From positions 1 through 49,600 of the forward strand of contig CAYQZW010000004.1 of assembly GCA_964422065.1 (NCBI GenBank): 49,600 bases of DNA, given 5' to 3'. The notes below the pieces were generated by a model, which saw only the letters and a program-made list of their open reading frames with translations, was not told the DNA's origin and ran no database searches. The translations under genes were made by a program, and so were the position numbers. This document shows, piece after piece, positions 40,285 through 48,961 of this stretch (the stretch's first letter is position 1; each line of letters starts with the position of its first letter). Origin of the DNA: S141-55 sp964422065 (GTDB taxonomy: Bacteria > Hydrothermota > Hydrothermia > WGAB01).

Positions 40285-41301
40285 ATGAAGAAGTCCCTGT
40301 ATGCAGGTGCCCTATGGATGCTTATCGTAGGAGTACAACCTCTCGGAGCCGTTCAGAGGGTGGTTCTCGCAGAGGAATTTACAGCGACGTGGTGCCCCTA
40401 CTGCCCAGGAGCTGCACGCGGGCTCCATGATTTGGAACAAGTGGCGGGAGATACCCTGGCTGTCATTGCCTATCACCTTAATGGGAGTGTAAACGACCCA
40501 TTTACTGTCCAGGAGTCTATGTTTCGTTATGGATATTATGGTGACGGTGGAATTCCTAGGGTTTATTTCAACGGCGTTTATGCCGTTGTGGGAGGGTCTT
40601 ATAATGGCTCCATGTTCCCCCAGTATCACAACTATTACAATTTCCTGAAGACTGAAGATCAGCCCATAGCGTTTACACTGGGTGGCACTTACGCGTACAA
40701 CCTACGGGAGGGGACGATCGATATTCAACTGGAGAATACCGGGACGGAGGCCATCACCGCAAATCTACGTACAGCCATCGTTTTGACCGACACCCCGTAC
40801 ACGTGGCAAAACATGACGGAACTGGAGTGGGTGTTGCGGGATATGATTCCGAGCGCCTACGGCGTCCCCATTTCCCTGGATGCCGGGGCCACGTGGGATA
40901 CCTCCCTCGCGTTCTCCATCCCGACAAACGTTTCGGATAACAAGATCCAGTTTGTGGTTTTTGTGCAGCAAGATCCGACGCGGGTAGTTTACGGGGCGTC
41001 CAAGATTGACCTCCTGGAGTTTAGTTGGGTTGGCGTGGAGGAAGAGGTCCAACCCCAGCCTCCTCGGGTGCCTTTTGAGGTGATCCGCCGTGGGTCGCAT
41101 ACCTTTGAGGTGTGGAACCGTCCAGAGGCTGGAGAGGTCACCGAAGTGGAGATCTGGAATGTCTCTGGTCAGCGGATTTTTCAATCCGTGCTTTCCCCCG
41201 GGGAGCGGACGACCCTCAGCCTCCTCCCGGGAGTGTATCTCTATCGAGCGAGTGCGTCCGGCCGGCTTCATTCGGAAGGCAAACTGATTTCTTTCCCATA
41301 A
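40285..41301 (+). CDS. Omp28-like thioredoxin-fold secreted protein with T9SS-like tail
   Basis: 338 residues. A signal peptide (MKKSLYAGALWMLIVGVQPLGAV) is followed by VVLAEEFTATWCPYCPGAARGL with the CxxC pair Cys37/Cys40. The region to about 120 fits a thioredoxin fold (GIPRVYFNG gives the cis-Pro). The middle is a beta-sandwich of the Omp28 type. The end VEIWNVSGQRIF...LSPGERTTLSLLPGVYLYRASA...GKLISFP resembles the last strands of a T9SS C-terminal domain. It may act in disulfide exchange at the outer surface. The ATG at 40285 has an excellent ribosome site. Codon use looks somewhat less GC-rich than its neighbours. Confidence 0.8.
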   Translation: MKKSLYAGALWMLIVGVQPLGAVQRVVLAEEFTATWCPYCPGAARGLHDLEQVAGDTLAVIAYHLNGSVNDPFTVQESMFRYGYYGDGGIPRVYFNGVYAVVGGSYNGSMFPQYHNYYNFLKTEDQPIAFTLGGTYAYNLREGTIDIQLENTGTEAITANLRTAIVLTDTPYTWQNMTELEWVLRDMIPSAYGVPISLDAGATWDTSLAFSIPTNVSDNKIQFVVFVQQDPTRVVYGASKIDLLEFSWVGVEEEVQPQPPRVPFEVIRRGSHTFEVWNRPEAGEVTEVEIWNVSGQRIFQSVLSPGERTTLSLLPGVYLYRASASGRLHSEGKLISFP

Positions 41302-41319
41302 CCCAAAGTCATCCGGGGC

Positions 41320-41347
41320 TTTACAACGGACAGGCAGGAGGTATATA
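41320..41347 (+). promoter_or_regulatory. candidate promoter of tRNA-Ser
   Basis: TTTACA (41320-41325), a 16-nt spacer and TATATA (41342-41347), or TATATT two bases on with 18 nt. The tRNA starts at 41364. Confidence 0.5.
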
Positions 41348-41363
41348 TTAATTGGGCGGATTT

Positions 41364-41453
41364 GGAGAGGTGGCCGAGCGGTCGAAGGCGGCGGCTTGCT
41401 AAGCCGTAGTCCCGGTAGCCCCGGGACCGTGGGTTCGAATCCCACCCTCTCCG
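41364..41453 (+). tRNA. tRNA-Ser (anticodon GCT)
   Basis: 90 nt with the long variable arm of class II tRNAs (CCCGG...CCGGG). Acceptor GGAGAGG pairs with CCTCTCC, discriminator G. The anticodon loop is TTGCTAA (anticodon GCT, reads AGC/AGU). The CCA end is not encoded, unlike tRNA-Lys in this window. Confidence 0.95.
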
Positions 41454-41547
41454 TTCTTGAAGTGGATGGACCTACCGTTTTTCGTGAAGAGTTGGGCAGG
41501 AGACCCTCGGATCAGGAACCGGTGGACCCGTCTAAGGAGTTTTCTCC

Positions 41548-44500
41548 ATGCCTACTGACGTGGATGATCATGCCGCCGACCGTGCGGTACTCCCGCTGGT
41601 CGGTCGAGAGGAGGAGTGTCGGCGGCTTGATGAAGCCGTCCGCATCCTCGATCAACATGGCTTGGTCGCCCTGGTCATCGGGCCCAGCGGCATCGGTAAA
41701 AGCCGGTTAGTCGGGGAGTGGACCCAGAAACGTGCCCAACTTTTCCACGCGATTGTCCGGGTCTGGGTCACGAGCCCCTCCTGGGAAGACCTGATGAACA
41801 CCCTTGCCGAGGGAGTCTCCCATGCCCTTCAAAAGTCCGTACGAGTCAACCGACTCTCTGCGGCGTTGGAAAATCTTACAAAGCAAGGCCCAATGGTCTT
41901 CCTCATTGAAGATGCACACCATCTCGGCGAGGACGCCGCAACCTCTCTGGTCCAATGGCTTTATGCGCAGACCCGTCTCCCGATCCTTTTCCTTTTGACC
42001 TGGCGAGAGGCGGAAGAGCATATCCTCCCCGCTCCGTTCCAGATCCTGCCGAGCGACCGATTCCTTCGACTACCCCTCCGTCCGTTGACTCGGCGGGAGA
42101 CCGAGATTTTAGTTCGGCACCTCCTCACAGCCCCACCGCCACGGGCCTTCCTGATGGAACTCCACGCCAATGCCCATGGTAACCCCCTCCTGATCCGAGA
42201 GGGGGTCCGTGTCGCCCTCCAGCACAACCTCCTGTACAAAAATACTGACGGGGCGTGGATCTATCGTGGGTTCCTCAACGAATTCTTCACCCCAGACGCC
42301 TCAGTCCAAGAACTGGCACGAAACCGGTGGAAATACCTTTCAGATGTCGAGAAGCAGACGCTGAAGTTTTTGGCGTTGTTTGGACCCGTAGTCTCGGATT
42401 CTGTAATTCAAGCCCTCCGGCATACCCCAGAACTACGAGGACTTCATCGTTTGCTCCGTCAGGGACTCCTCCTGTTTGATGACCCAGAGACCCTTTCCTT
42501 TTCTCACCCCTCCCTATACGAAGTCGCCCGGGAAGAGACTACACAGGAAGAGGCCCAGGCGTTCTTCCGAACCTTCATCCGGGTGATGGCCTCTCAGAGT
42601 GAACCCGACCATGTTTTGATTGCGCGACTGATCGTCGATACACAGACCCCGTTGGATCCCTCCTGGCTTCCCACGGTCAAGGCGGTTCTTCCCCAGTTAA
42701 CACGCCGGGGCTTGCACAAATTAGCGATCCGTGTGATTGATCACCTTCTGCAAAACGAAGAGGTGCTGGACGAGTATCATCGGCTGTTCTTCCGGTTTCG
42801 TCGAGCCACCATTCTGAGATACGTCCGATCCCGGAAAGAGGGGATCGAGCAGATCCGAGCCCTCTTGAACATCCCCCAACTCAAGAACTACCCTCGGCTC
42901 TACGCCCGGGTCCTCCTCCAGTTGATCGAGCATGAACTCTCCATCCGTCAGAATTTTGATCAGGTGCGGGCCTGGTTCCAAGAGTTAGAGGGGCTTCCCC
43001 CGAAAGATTTGGGTCCGTATGAGAATCTGGTCAAGGTCCTCAAAGCGAGACTGCTCTTATTGGAGGGCCAGACAGAGGAGGCCGTAGCTCTCTTGAAGCG
43101 CATCTTACAAACCCCAGGGATCTCTCCGGTGGCCGGCTACCTCGCCGCAACGGACCTGGGTGAATACTGTTGGCAGCGGAATGAGCTTCCTCAGGCGACG
43201 GAGTATTTTCATCTGGCACGCGTCCATGCGGAAGAGAGCGGGAATCTCGTGTACCTCACCAGCTCCTTGCTCAATCTCTGTACAGTTCTCCGCTCTGTGG
43301 GAAGGTATCGGGAATGGCTTCAGACGGTCCGCGAACTGCTGGAGGTCGCGGCGGATGCTCCTCTTCCCACCATCCGAGCTACCGCTCGGATGAAAGAAGC
43401 AGAACTGCTGATGTGGGAGGGTGAATGGGATCAGGCCTATTCTCTGCTTAAGGAACTGGTTTCACGATTAGAGGAAAAGGGACATACCATCCTGATGATC
43501 ATCGCTACGCTCTTCTTGATTGATGCGTGTAAATGGTCGAACCCCCATGAAGGCTTGGTCTATGCCAATAAAGTCCTGGCTTATGCCCAAGAACGATACC
43601 CGGATATCCTCACCCAGCTTTACAATGCCAAGGCGATGCTGGAACTCTTGCTCTTCCGCCCCAAACGAGCGCAAGAGCAGATCCAGTTAGCCAGAAAGCA
43701 CATAGACAAAGCCCGAGAGTATGACCGGCTGGTCTGCGAAAGCCTGGAGGCCTATATCGCATATCAACTCGGAGAGTCTGCCGATCGGGAGGCCTTCCTT
43801 GAGCCTCTCCGTCAACTCGAAGAGAAGGGGCTCAAGGAATATGCCTGGGGACTGTATCTACTGTATGGAGTACGGCTGGGAGACGAAGACCTGGTGTATC
43901 GGGCCGGGGTTATCCAACGGGAGATCGCAGGCATCCAGAAAGTGAAAAAACTCATCCAGAAACTGCAGGATCGGGGGATGGAACGACGATTCATCCGGGT
44001 CTTGGAACGTGTTGCTCAGATCCAACCCGATCTGGAGATCTATGTGTTGGGCCAATTCCGACTCCTCCGTGAAGGGAAGCTCCTTCATGCCGGGTATCAA
44101 ATGGACCGAAATGTCATTGCGTTGTTGGCGATCCACGAGGACCGACAGGTGTCAAAGGATGAATTGCTGGATTGGCTCTGGGATGGCACGGCTGCTCGAA
44201 AGGCACTCACAAATGTGTTGTATCGCGTGCGGCAAGTCCTGGGGGACCTCATCGTGGAGGAAGCGGAGAACCTTCTCCAACTCCACCCTGCCCGTGTCTG
44301 GGTGGATCTCTGGGAACTCCGCCGGCACCTCAAAGAGGGACACCGGCTCCGATCCTTGGGCAAAGACGAAGCCGCGGAACGGGAATTCGAAAAAGCCTTG
44401 GAACTTTATAAGGGGGATCTCCTCCCAGGGTTCTATCACCGCAAGATCGAGGAAGAACGGGCCTATCTACGGAGCCAGGTGATGATGGTTGCTTCCTATC

Positions 44501-44748
44501 TCTTCGATCGGGCCATGAATCGCCAGGACCCGCTCCGTGCCCTCCACTTCGCCCAGTTTATTCGGAAACTCGACCCCTTGGCCGAAGAGGGATTCCTTCA
44601 AGAAGTCCACGCCCTTACCGCTGCGGGCATGCGGTCCAAAGCCCAACAAGAGATCGCCCGGTTTCAGGAGTTACTGCGGGAAGAGGAACTGAGCCTGTCG
44701 CCCGAGGCCGAAGAGAAACTCCGTGAATGGGGATATTTGCAGACGTAA
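41548..44748 (+). CDS. large AAA-TPR regulator with C-terminal winged helix and BTAD domain
   Basis: 1066 residues. An N-terminal ATPase (about 15-260) has Walker A VIGPSGIGKSRLV and a Walker-B-like VFLIEDAHHLGEDAA. A long helical TPR-like middle (about 380-800) follows. Near 827-920 lies an OmpR-type winged helix of the SARP kind (LEIYVLGQFRLLREGKLL...LLDWLWDG.AARKALTNVLYRVRQVLG). It is followed to about 1050 by a BTAD domain (DLWELRRHLKEG...LYKGDLLPGFYHRKIEEERAYLR). It should be an ATP-dependent transcription activator. In classic SARPs the DNA-binding domain comes first; here the order is reversed. The ATG has an AAGGAG site. The Wzi-like gene follows after 18 nt and is a plausible target. 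Confidence 0.88.
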   Translation: MPTDVDDHAADRAVLPLVGREEECRRLDEAVRILDQHGLVALVIGPSGIGKSRLVGEWTQKRAQLFHAIVRVWVTSPSWEDLMNTLAEGVSHALQKSVRVNRLSAALENLTKQGPMVFLIEDAHHLGEDAATSLVQWLYAQTRLPILFLLTWREAEEHILPAPFQILPSDRFLRLPLRPLTRRETEILVRHLLTAPPPRAFLMELHANAHGNPLLIREGVRVALQHNLLYKNTDGAWIYRGFLNEFFTPDASVQELARNRWKYLSDVEKQTLKFLALFGPVVSDSVIQALRHTPELRGLHRLLRQGLLLFDDPETLSFSHPSLYEVAREETTQEEAQAFFRTFIRVMASQSEPDHVLIARLIVDTQTPLDPSWLPTVKAVLPQLTRRGLHKLAIRVIDHLLQNEEVLDEYHRLFFRFRRATILRYVRSRKEGIEQIRALLNIPQLKNYPRLYARVLLQLIEHELSIRQNFDQVRAWFQELEGLPPKDLGPYENLVKVLKARLLLLEGQTEEAVALLKRILQTPGISPVAGYLAATDLGEYCWQRNELPQATEYFHLARVHAEESGNLVYLTSSLLNLCTVLRSVGRYREWLQTVRELLEVAADAPLPTIRATARMKEAELLMWEGEWDQAYSLLKELVSRLEEKGHTILMIIATLFLIDACKWSNPHEGLVYANKVLAYAQERYPDILTQLYNAKAMLELLLFRPKRAQEQIQLARKHIDKAREYDRLVCESLEAYIAYQLGESADREAFLEPLRQLEEKGLKEYAWGLYLLYGVRLGDEDLVYRAGVIQREIAGIQKVKKLIQKLQDRGMERRFIRVLERVAQIQPDLEIYVLGQFRLLREGKLLHAGYQMDRNVIALLAIHEDRQVSKDELLDWLWDGTAARKALTNVLYRVRQVLGDLIVEEAENLLQLHPARVWVDLWELRRHLKEGHRLRSLGKDEAAEREFEKALELYKGDLLPGFYHRKIEEERAYLRSQVMMVASYLFDRAMNRQDPLRALHFAQFIRKLDPLAEEGFLQEVHALTAAGMRSKAQQEIARFQELLREEELSLSPEAEEKLREWGYLQT

Positions 44749-44766
44749 CCGGTCGGAGCACGGCCG

Positions 44767-46191
44767 ATGAATACGTGGGCCCTTGGCATCTGGACGCTCC
44801 TCAGCGCCCTGATTCCCGCCAGTCCATGGCAGGATTGGGCGCTGTGGGAACTCCAGACAAGAGGGAATGTGGCCCTCTCAACCCTTCCTCTCCGGCCGAT
44901 AGACCCTCAGACAATCGAAGGGATACCCACATCCGACCCTTATGGCATCCTCCTGCGGAAACGTCTGGAGTCTTGGTGGCAGAACGCCTCTCCCATTTCC
45001 ATCCGTCCAGAGTTCGGAGGACAAATAGATACCCTATCGTGGCAAACGCTCCGCGCCTGGGTGACTGTCCGTGTTCCTACGCTGACCCTGGATTTCGTTC
45101 CCCTACTCCGGTTCGGCGAAGGGCGTGCCTACCCCTGGACACGGTGGCGGGACTGGGTTGCGGGGGATCTCTTCACTGCCGCAGGAACCGTCTCTTGGTC
45201 CCACTGGAAGATCCTCTTGGGACGCTTCCCGGTTCGGTTCGGCGGATTCCCGGAGGGCCTTACCTTAAATACTACCCGTGTCCCGCTGGATGGGATCTTT
45301 GTCCAGTATCGGCTCCCCTGGGTCCTGGCTTCCTATGGGTTCTGGGCCTTAGATCCGTGGAAGATCCGCGCTATCGACCGTCAGTCTCAAGCCTCGTTTC
45401 CGGAAGGGACCCGAATCTATCGCTACCTTGCCTCCCACCGGGTGATGGTTTTTCTGTTCCAAGATCGTATGGCCATCGGAGTCTCCGAAAACGTGTTGAA
45501 CGGTGGCCCCCAGGGCTGGCCACCCGCCTATGACCTCAACCCTTTCACGTTCTTTTATGCGGCCCAGTACAATCGATCCATTGGGGGGGACAACGTCTCC
45601 TTCGATCTCGACGTTTACCTCCGCTGGCCGGACCACACCCTATTCTTTGGTGAACTCTATTTGGATGATGTCCAGTACGCGACGCCTTCCACACACGAAC
45701 CCCAACAGATCGGCATTCAATTTGGGATCGCCCGCGCACAAGGCCCTTGGTTTTTCCACCTCTCGTATACTCGAGTCAACGCATGGACCTATCTCCATGA
45801 AGGGAACTGGCAGAATTGGATTGCCTATGGTATGCCCCTCGGACACCCTTACGGGCCGGACTTTGACGAGATCTTCTTCCGGAGTACTCGGCGCCTGACA
45901 TCGGCCTGGGATCTGAGCATTGAACTGGCGTATCGTCGCAAAGGAGAGAATACCCTCAGGACGCCCTGGCCGATTGGACCGGGGGGGTGGGAAGCGTTTC
46001 CCCCGGGCTCGGGGTTCCTATGGGGGACGGTAGAGTATCGGACCCGCGCGGTCCTGGAGGTCCAATACTTTGGCTCCCGGTTCCAAGGGCTCCTGAGAGT
46101 TGGATGGGATGACCTTCAGAATGCACAACATCACACAGGTGTTCACCGTCAGATCCCCTGGATGCAATACGAACTCCGGCTCGTCCCTTAA
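44767..46191 (+). CDS. outer-membrane barrel, Wzi-like (capsule assembly family)
   Basis: 474 residues with a signal peptide (MNTWALGIWTLLSALIPASP). Barrel-like strands run throughout (ILLGRFPVRFGGFPEG; YRLPWVLASYGFWALDP). A stretch resembling Caps_assemb_Wzi proteins is GGDNVSFDLDVYLRWPDHTLFFGELYLDDVQ (31 residues, here given by its ends GGDNVSFDLD and FGELYLDDVQ). Wzi proteins bind surface polysaccharide at the outer membrane. The assignment is by pattern only; a generic porin is the alternative. It follows the BTAD regulator by 18 nt, so both are probably one operon. Confidence 0.6.
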   Translation: MNTWALGIWTLLSALIPASPWQDWALWELQTRGNVALSTLPLRPIDPQTIEGIPTSDPYGILLRKRLESWWQNASPISIRPEFGGQIDTLSWQTLRAWVTVRVPTLTLDFVPLLRFGEGRAYPWTRWRDWVAGDLFTAAGTVSWSHWKILLGRFPVRFGGFPEGLTLNTTRVPLDGIFVQYRLPWVLASYGFWALDPWKIRAIDRQSQASFPEGTRIYRYLASHRVMVFLFQDRMAIGVSENVLNGGPQGWPPAYDLNPFTFFYAAQYNRSIGGDNVSFDLDVYLRWPDHTLFFGELYLDDVQYATPSTHEPQQIGIQFGIARAQGPWFFHLSYTRVNAWTYLHEGNWQNWIAYGMPLGHPYGPDFDEIFFRSTRRLTSAWDLSIELAYRRKGENTLRTPWPIGPGGWEAFPPGSGFLWGTVEYRTRAVLEVQYFGSRFQGLLRVGWDDLQNAQHHTGVHRQIPWMQYELRLVP

Positions 46192-46201
46192 CCCCGCTGC
46201 A

Positions 46202-46230
46202 TTGAAAAGCCAGAGGCCATCTCCTATAAT
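46202..46230 (+). promoter_or_regulatory. promoter of the porX-nuoD operon
   Basis: TTGAAA (46202-46207), a 17-nt spacer and a perfect TATAAT (46225-46230). The porX ATG follows after 9 nt without a ribosome site, so the mRNA should be leaderless or nearly so. Confidence 0.75.
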
Positions 46231-46239
46231 CCCTGTGCC

Positions 46240-47697
46240 ATGAGAGTGCTCTGGGTTGACGATGAAATCGAGGGGTTGAAACCCCATATCCTGTTCCTGG
46301 AAAAGGAGGGGATTGAGGTCCACACGTTTGATCGCCCCCAGGAGGCCCTGGATGCCTTAGCCCTTACATCCTTTGATCTCGTCATCCTGGACTACCGGAT
46401 GCCGGGGATGGATGGCTTGATGACCCTCCGAGAGATGCGAAAGATTGCCCCCCATGTCCCCATCGCCCTGGTGACCATGGTCACGGATAAAGAGGTCATC
46501 GAAGAATCGGTCTCTGAAGATGTCTATGATTACATCGTCAAGCCCATCCAGCCCTCGCAAATTCTGGCCCTGATCAAGCGGGTCGAGGCGGCACGAATTA
46601 AAGAGCGGTTTAAAGGCCAGAAAATGGCCCGGGCGTATGCCGAGTTGAACAGGATCCCCGCAGACTACGCCGGTTGGCTGGAACGGACCCAGCGATTGGC
46701 CGAGTGGGTCACGAAAGATGGACTCGGTATCTGGCGCGACGAGCTCCAAGCCCAGAACCACGAATTTGCGCGATGGGTGGAGGCATATTATCTGGATGCA
46801 CTTCACACGGACGCATTCCTCTGGTCCCATAATTTGCTGGAGCGGGAAGTCTTGCCAATCCTCAAGGAACAAAAGGTTGCCCTCTTCCTGTTTGACAACT
46901 TCCGCATGGACCAGTTCATCCGCATCATGCAGGAACTCCCCCACCCGTTAAGGATCCATCAAACCCCGTACATGGCCATTCTGCCGACGGCAACCCCGTT
47001 TGCCCGCAATGCCTTTTATGCCGGAGCATTGCCTTACGACATTGAGCGTCGCCACCCGGGCTGGACCCAAGACAATACCCACGAGCGAGAACTCCTAAAC
47101 GAACTCCTGGTCCAACACCACTTAAACCACCTGGACCACTACATTTACAAGATCAACTCCCTTAAGGCTTTTCACAACCTGGAGATGGGCCGCAAGACCT
47201 TCGAGGTGTTCTCCATCAACTTTATTGATTTGCTGACCCATCTCCGCCAAGATGTCCCCTCCCTGAAAGATCTGGCCCCGGATGAAGAAGCCTTCATCCG
47301 GTGGGCCGATTACGTCCTCAAAGAGGCACGCCTCAACGAGAAAATCCAGTTCTTCCTGGATCGAGGTTATGTGGTCTTCTTGACCACGGATCACGGATGG
47401 GTGGAAAGCAAGACCCCGGTGGTCGTAGAGGGAGGCGGAGAATTGACCCCGGGCCTCCGATTCAAGTTCGGCGATTCGGTCCGAACCAAAGACCGGGGCC
47501 CGATCCTGTTGCAGAACCTCAAAGACTACGGTCTTCCTACCGACCGGGGGCGCCGGCTCCTCCTGGCCACGACCTATGAATACTTTGTGTACCCTTCAGA
47601 TGTCCGCCGGTTTGAAAAGACCTACTATGGCGGGATCTACCATGGGGGTGTATCCTTAGAAGAAATGTGTCTGCTCCTTCTCCGCATCGAACCCTGA
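46240..47697 (+). CDS. porX: PorX-type response regulator with PglZ domain
   Basis: 485 residues. The receiver (1-115) starts with the PorX-typical VLWVDDEIEGLKPHILFLEKEG. Acidic residues are at 7-9, the phospho-Asp is Asp51 (VILDYRMPGMDG) and Lys101 is in YIVKP. Helices follow to about 200. The PglZ (alkaline-phosphatase-superfamily) domain has VALFLFDNFRMDQF, MAILPTATPFARNAFYAGALP and VVFLTTDHGWVESKTP. In Bacteroidota PorX, with its kinase PorY, controls T9SS genes and is a nucleotide phosphodiesterase. The three T9SS-tailed proteins here fit. No PorY is visible in the window. It is the first gene of an operon with nuoD. Confidence 0.93.
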   Translation: MRVLWVDDEIEGLKPHILFLEKEGIEVHTFDRPQEALDALALTSFDLVILDYRMPGMDGLMTLREMRKIAPHVPIALVTMVTDKEVIEESVSEDVYDYIVKPIQPSQILALIKRVEAARIKERFKGQKMARAYAELNRIPADYAGWLERTQRLAEWVTKDGLGIWRDELQAQNHEFARWVEAYYLDALHTDAFLWSHNLLEREVLPILKEQKVALFLFDNFRMDQFIRIMQELPHPLRIHQTPYMAILPTATPFARNAFYAGALPYDIERRHPGWTQDNTHERELLNELLVQHHLNHLDHYIYKINSLKAFHNLEMGRKTFEVFSINFIDLLTHLRQDVPSLKDLAPDEEAFIRWADYVLKEARLNEKIQFFLDRGYVVFLTTDHGWVESKTPVVVEGGGELTPGLRFKFGDSVRTKDRGPILLQNLKDYGLPTDRGRRLLLATTYEYFVYPSDVRRFEKTYYGGIYHGGVSLEEMCLLLLRIEP

Positions 47698-47710
47698 AGG
47701 AGGAAAAACA

Positions 47711-48922
47711 TTGGCAATGAATAACGAGCACAGAAGTGATTTGGACCTCCCGACCCAGACCTTAGAACTCAACATGGGGCCCCAACACCCCTCCACCCAT
47801 GGGGTCTTCCGTGTGATCTTAACCTTGGACCAGGAACTGATCCGAAAGGCCAAGGGTGTGATCGGCTACCTCCACCGTGGCACCGAAAAGATCGCGGAGA
47901 ACCTGCGGTACTATCAGGTGATCCCCTACACGGACAGGCTGGACTACCTGGCCCCCCTCTCCAATAACCTTGCCTATGTCCTGGCGGTGGAGAAACTTTT
48001 AGGCATTACTGATGAGATCCCCGAGCGTGCCCAATACATCCGGGTGATCCTCGCGGAACTTTCCCGAATCGAAAGCCATCTGGTCTGGCTGGGCTCCCAC
48101 GCTACGGATATCGGGGCAACGACGGTTTTCCTGTACGCATTCCGCGAGCGGGAGAAGATCTATGATCTCCTGGAAACCCTGTCAGGTCAGCGGATGAACA
48201 ACGCCTTCCTCCGGATCGGAGGGCTCATGGCGGATTTCCCCAAAGGCTTCGAGGATCAGATCCGGTCCTTTATTGAACAGTTTCCCAAACAGTTAAAGGA
48301 GATGGAGGACCTCCTGACCCGCAACCCCATCTGGATTCGGCGGACTCGTGGGATCGGCGTGATCCCCAAAGACAAGGCCCTGGAATTGGGCGCCACAGGC
48401 CCGGTCCTCCGTGGCTCCGGCATCCCGTATGACGTCCGGAAGTATGATCCCTATTGCGTGTACGACCGGCTGAACTTTGACGTCCCCGTTGGTGAACAAG
48501 GGGATGTCTACGACCGATATCTCGTGCGAATGGAGGAGATGCGACAATCTGTGGCCATCATCCGACAATGTCTGGACCAACTCCCGGACGGTCCGGTGCT
48601 GATCGACAACCACAAAATCGTTCCACCCCCAAAAGCCCGGGTTTATGCCTCCATCCAGGAAATGATCCACCAATTCAAGTTCTTCTCCGAGGGGTTCATC
48701 CCACCGAAGGGCGAGGTGTATGCGTCGGTTGAAGGCCCCAAGGGAGAACTGGGGTTTTACATTGTGTCAGACGGTACCGGGAAGCCCTGGCGGGTTCGGA
48801 TCCATCCCCCTTCCTTCATGAACCTCCAGATCCTGGAATACATCTTGCCGGGTCATTATATCGCCGATGCTGTAGCGGTCATCGGCAGTCTGGACCCGGT
48901 TTTTGGGGAAGTCGACCGATAG
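47711..48922 (+). CDS. nuoD: NADH-quinone oxidoreductase subunit D (complex I 49-kDa type)
   Basis: 403 residues from the TTG at 47711, which lies 7 nt after an AGGAGG site that overlaps the porX stop; the ATG at 47717 is too far. Motifs are NMGPQHPSTHGVFRVIL, GYLHRGTEKIAENLRYYQVIPYTDRLDYL (in two parts) and LSRIESHLVWLGSHATDIGA. The C-terminal SFMNLQILEYILPGHYIADAVAVIGSLDPVFGEVDR lacks the Ni-Fe cysteines of hydrogenase relatives and ends in the NuoD-type GEVDR. It forms the quinone site of complex I. No other nuo subunit is seen in the window, and the pairing with porX is unusual. Confidence 0.95.
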   Translation: MAMNNEHRSDLDLPTQTLELNMGPQHPSTHGVFRVILTLDQELIRKAKGVIGYLHRGTEKIAENLRYYQVIPYTDRLDYLAPLSNNLAYVLAVEKLLGITDEIPERAQYIRVILAELSRIESHLVWLGSHATDIGATTVFLYAFREREKIYDLLETLSGQRMNNAFLRIGGLMADFPKGFEDQIRSFIEQFPKQLKEMEDLLTRNPIWIRRTRGIGVIPKDKALELGATGPVLRGSGIPYDVRKYDPYCVYDRLNFDVPVGEQGDVYDRYLVRMEEMRQSVAIIRQCLDQLPDGPVLIDNHKIVPPPKARVYASIQEMIHQFKFFSEGFIPPKGEVYASVEGPKGELGFYIVSDGTGKPWRVRIHPPSFMNLQILEYILPGHYIADAVAVIGSLDPVFGEVDR

Positions 48923-48961
48923 CACAATTTACATCCCAAGAGAAAGAGGAGGTTTTGGGTT

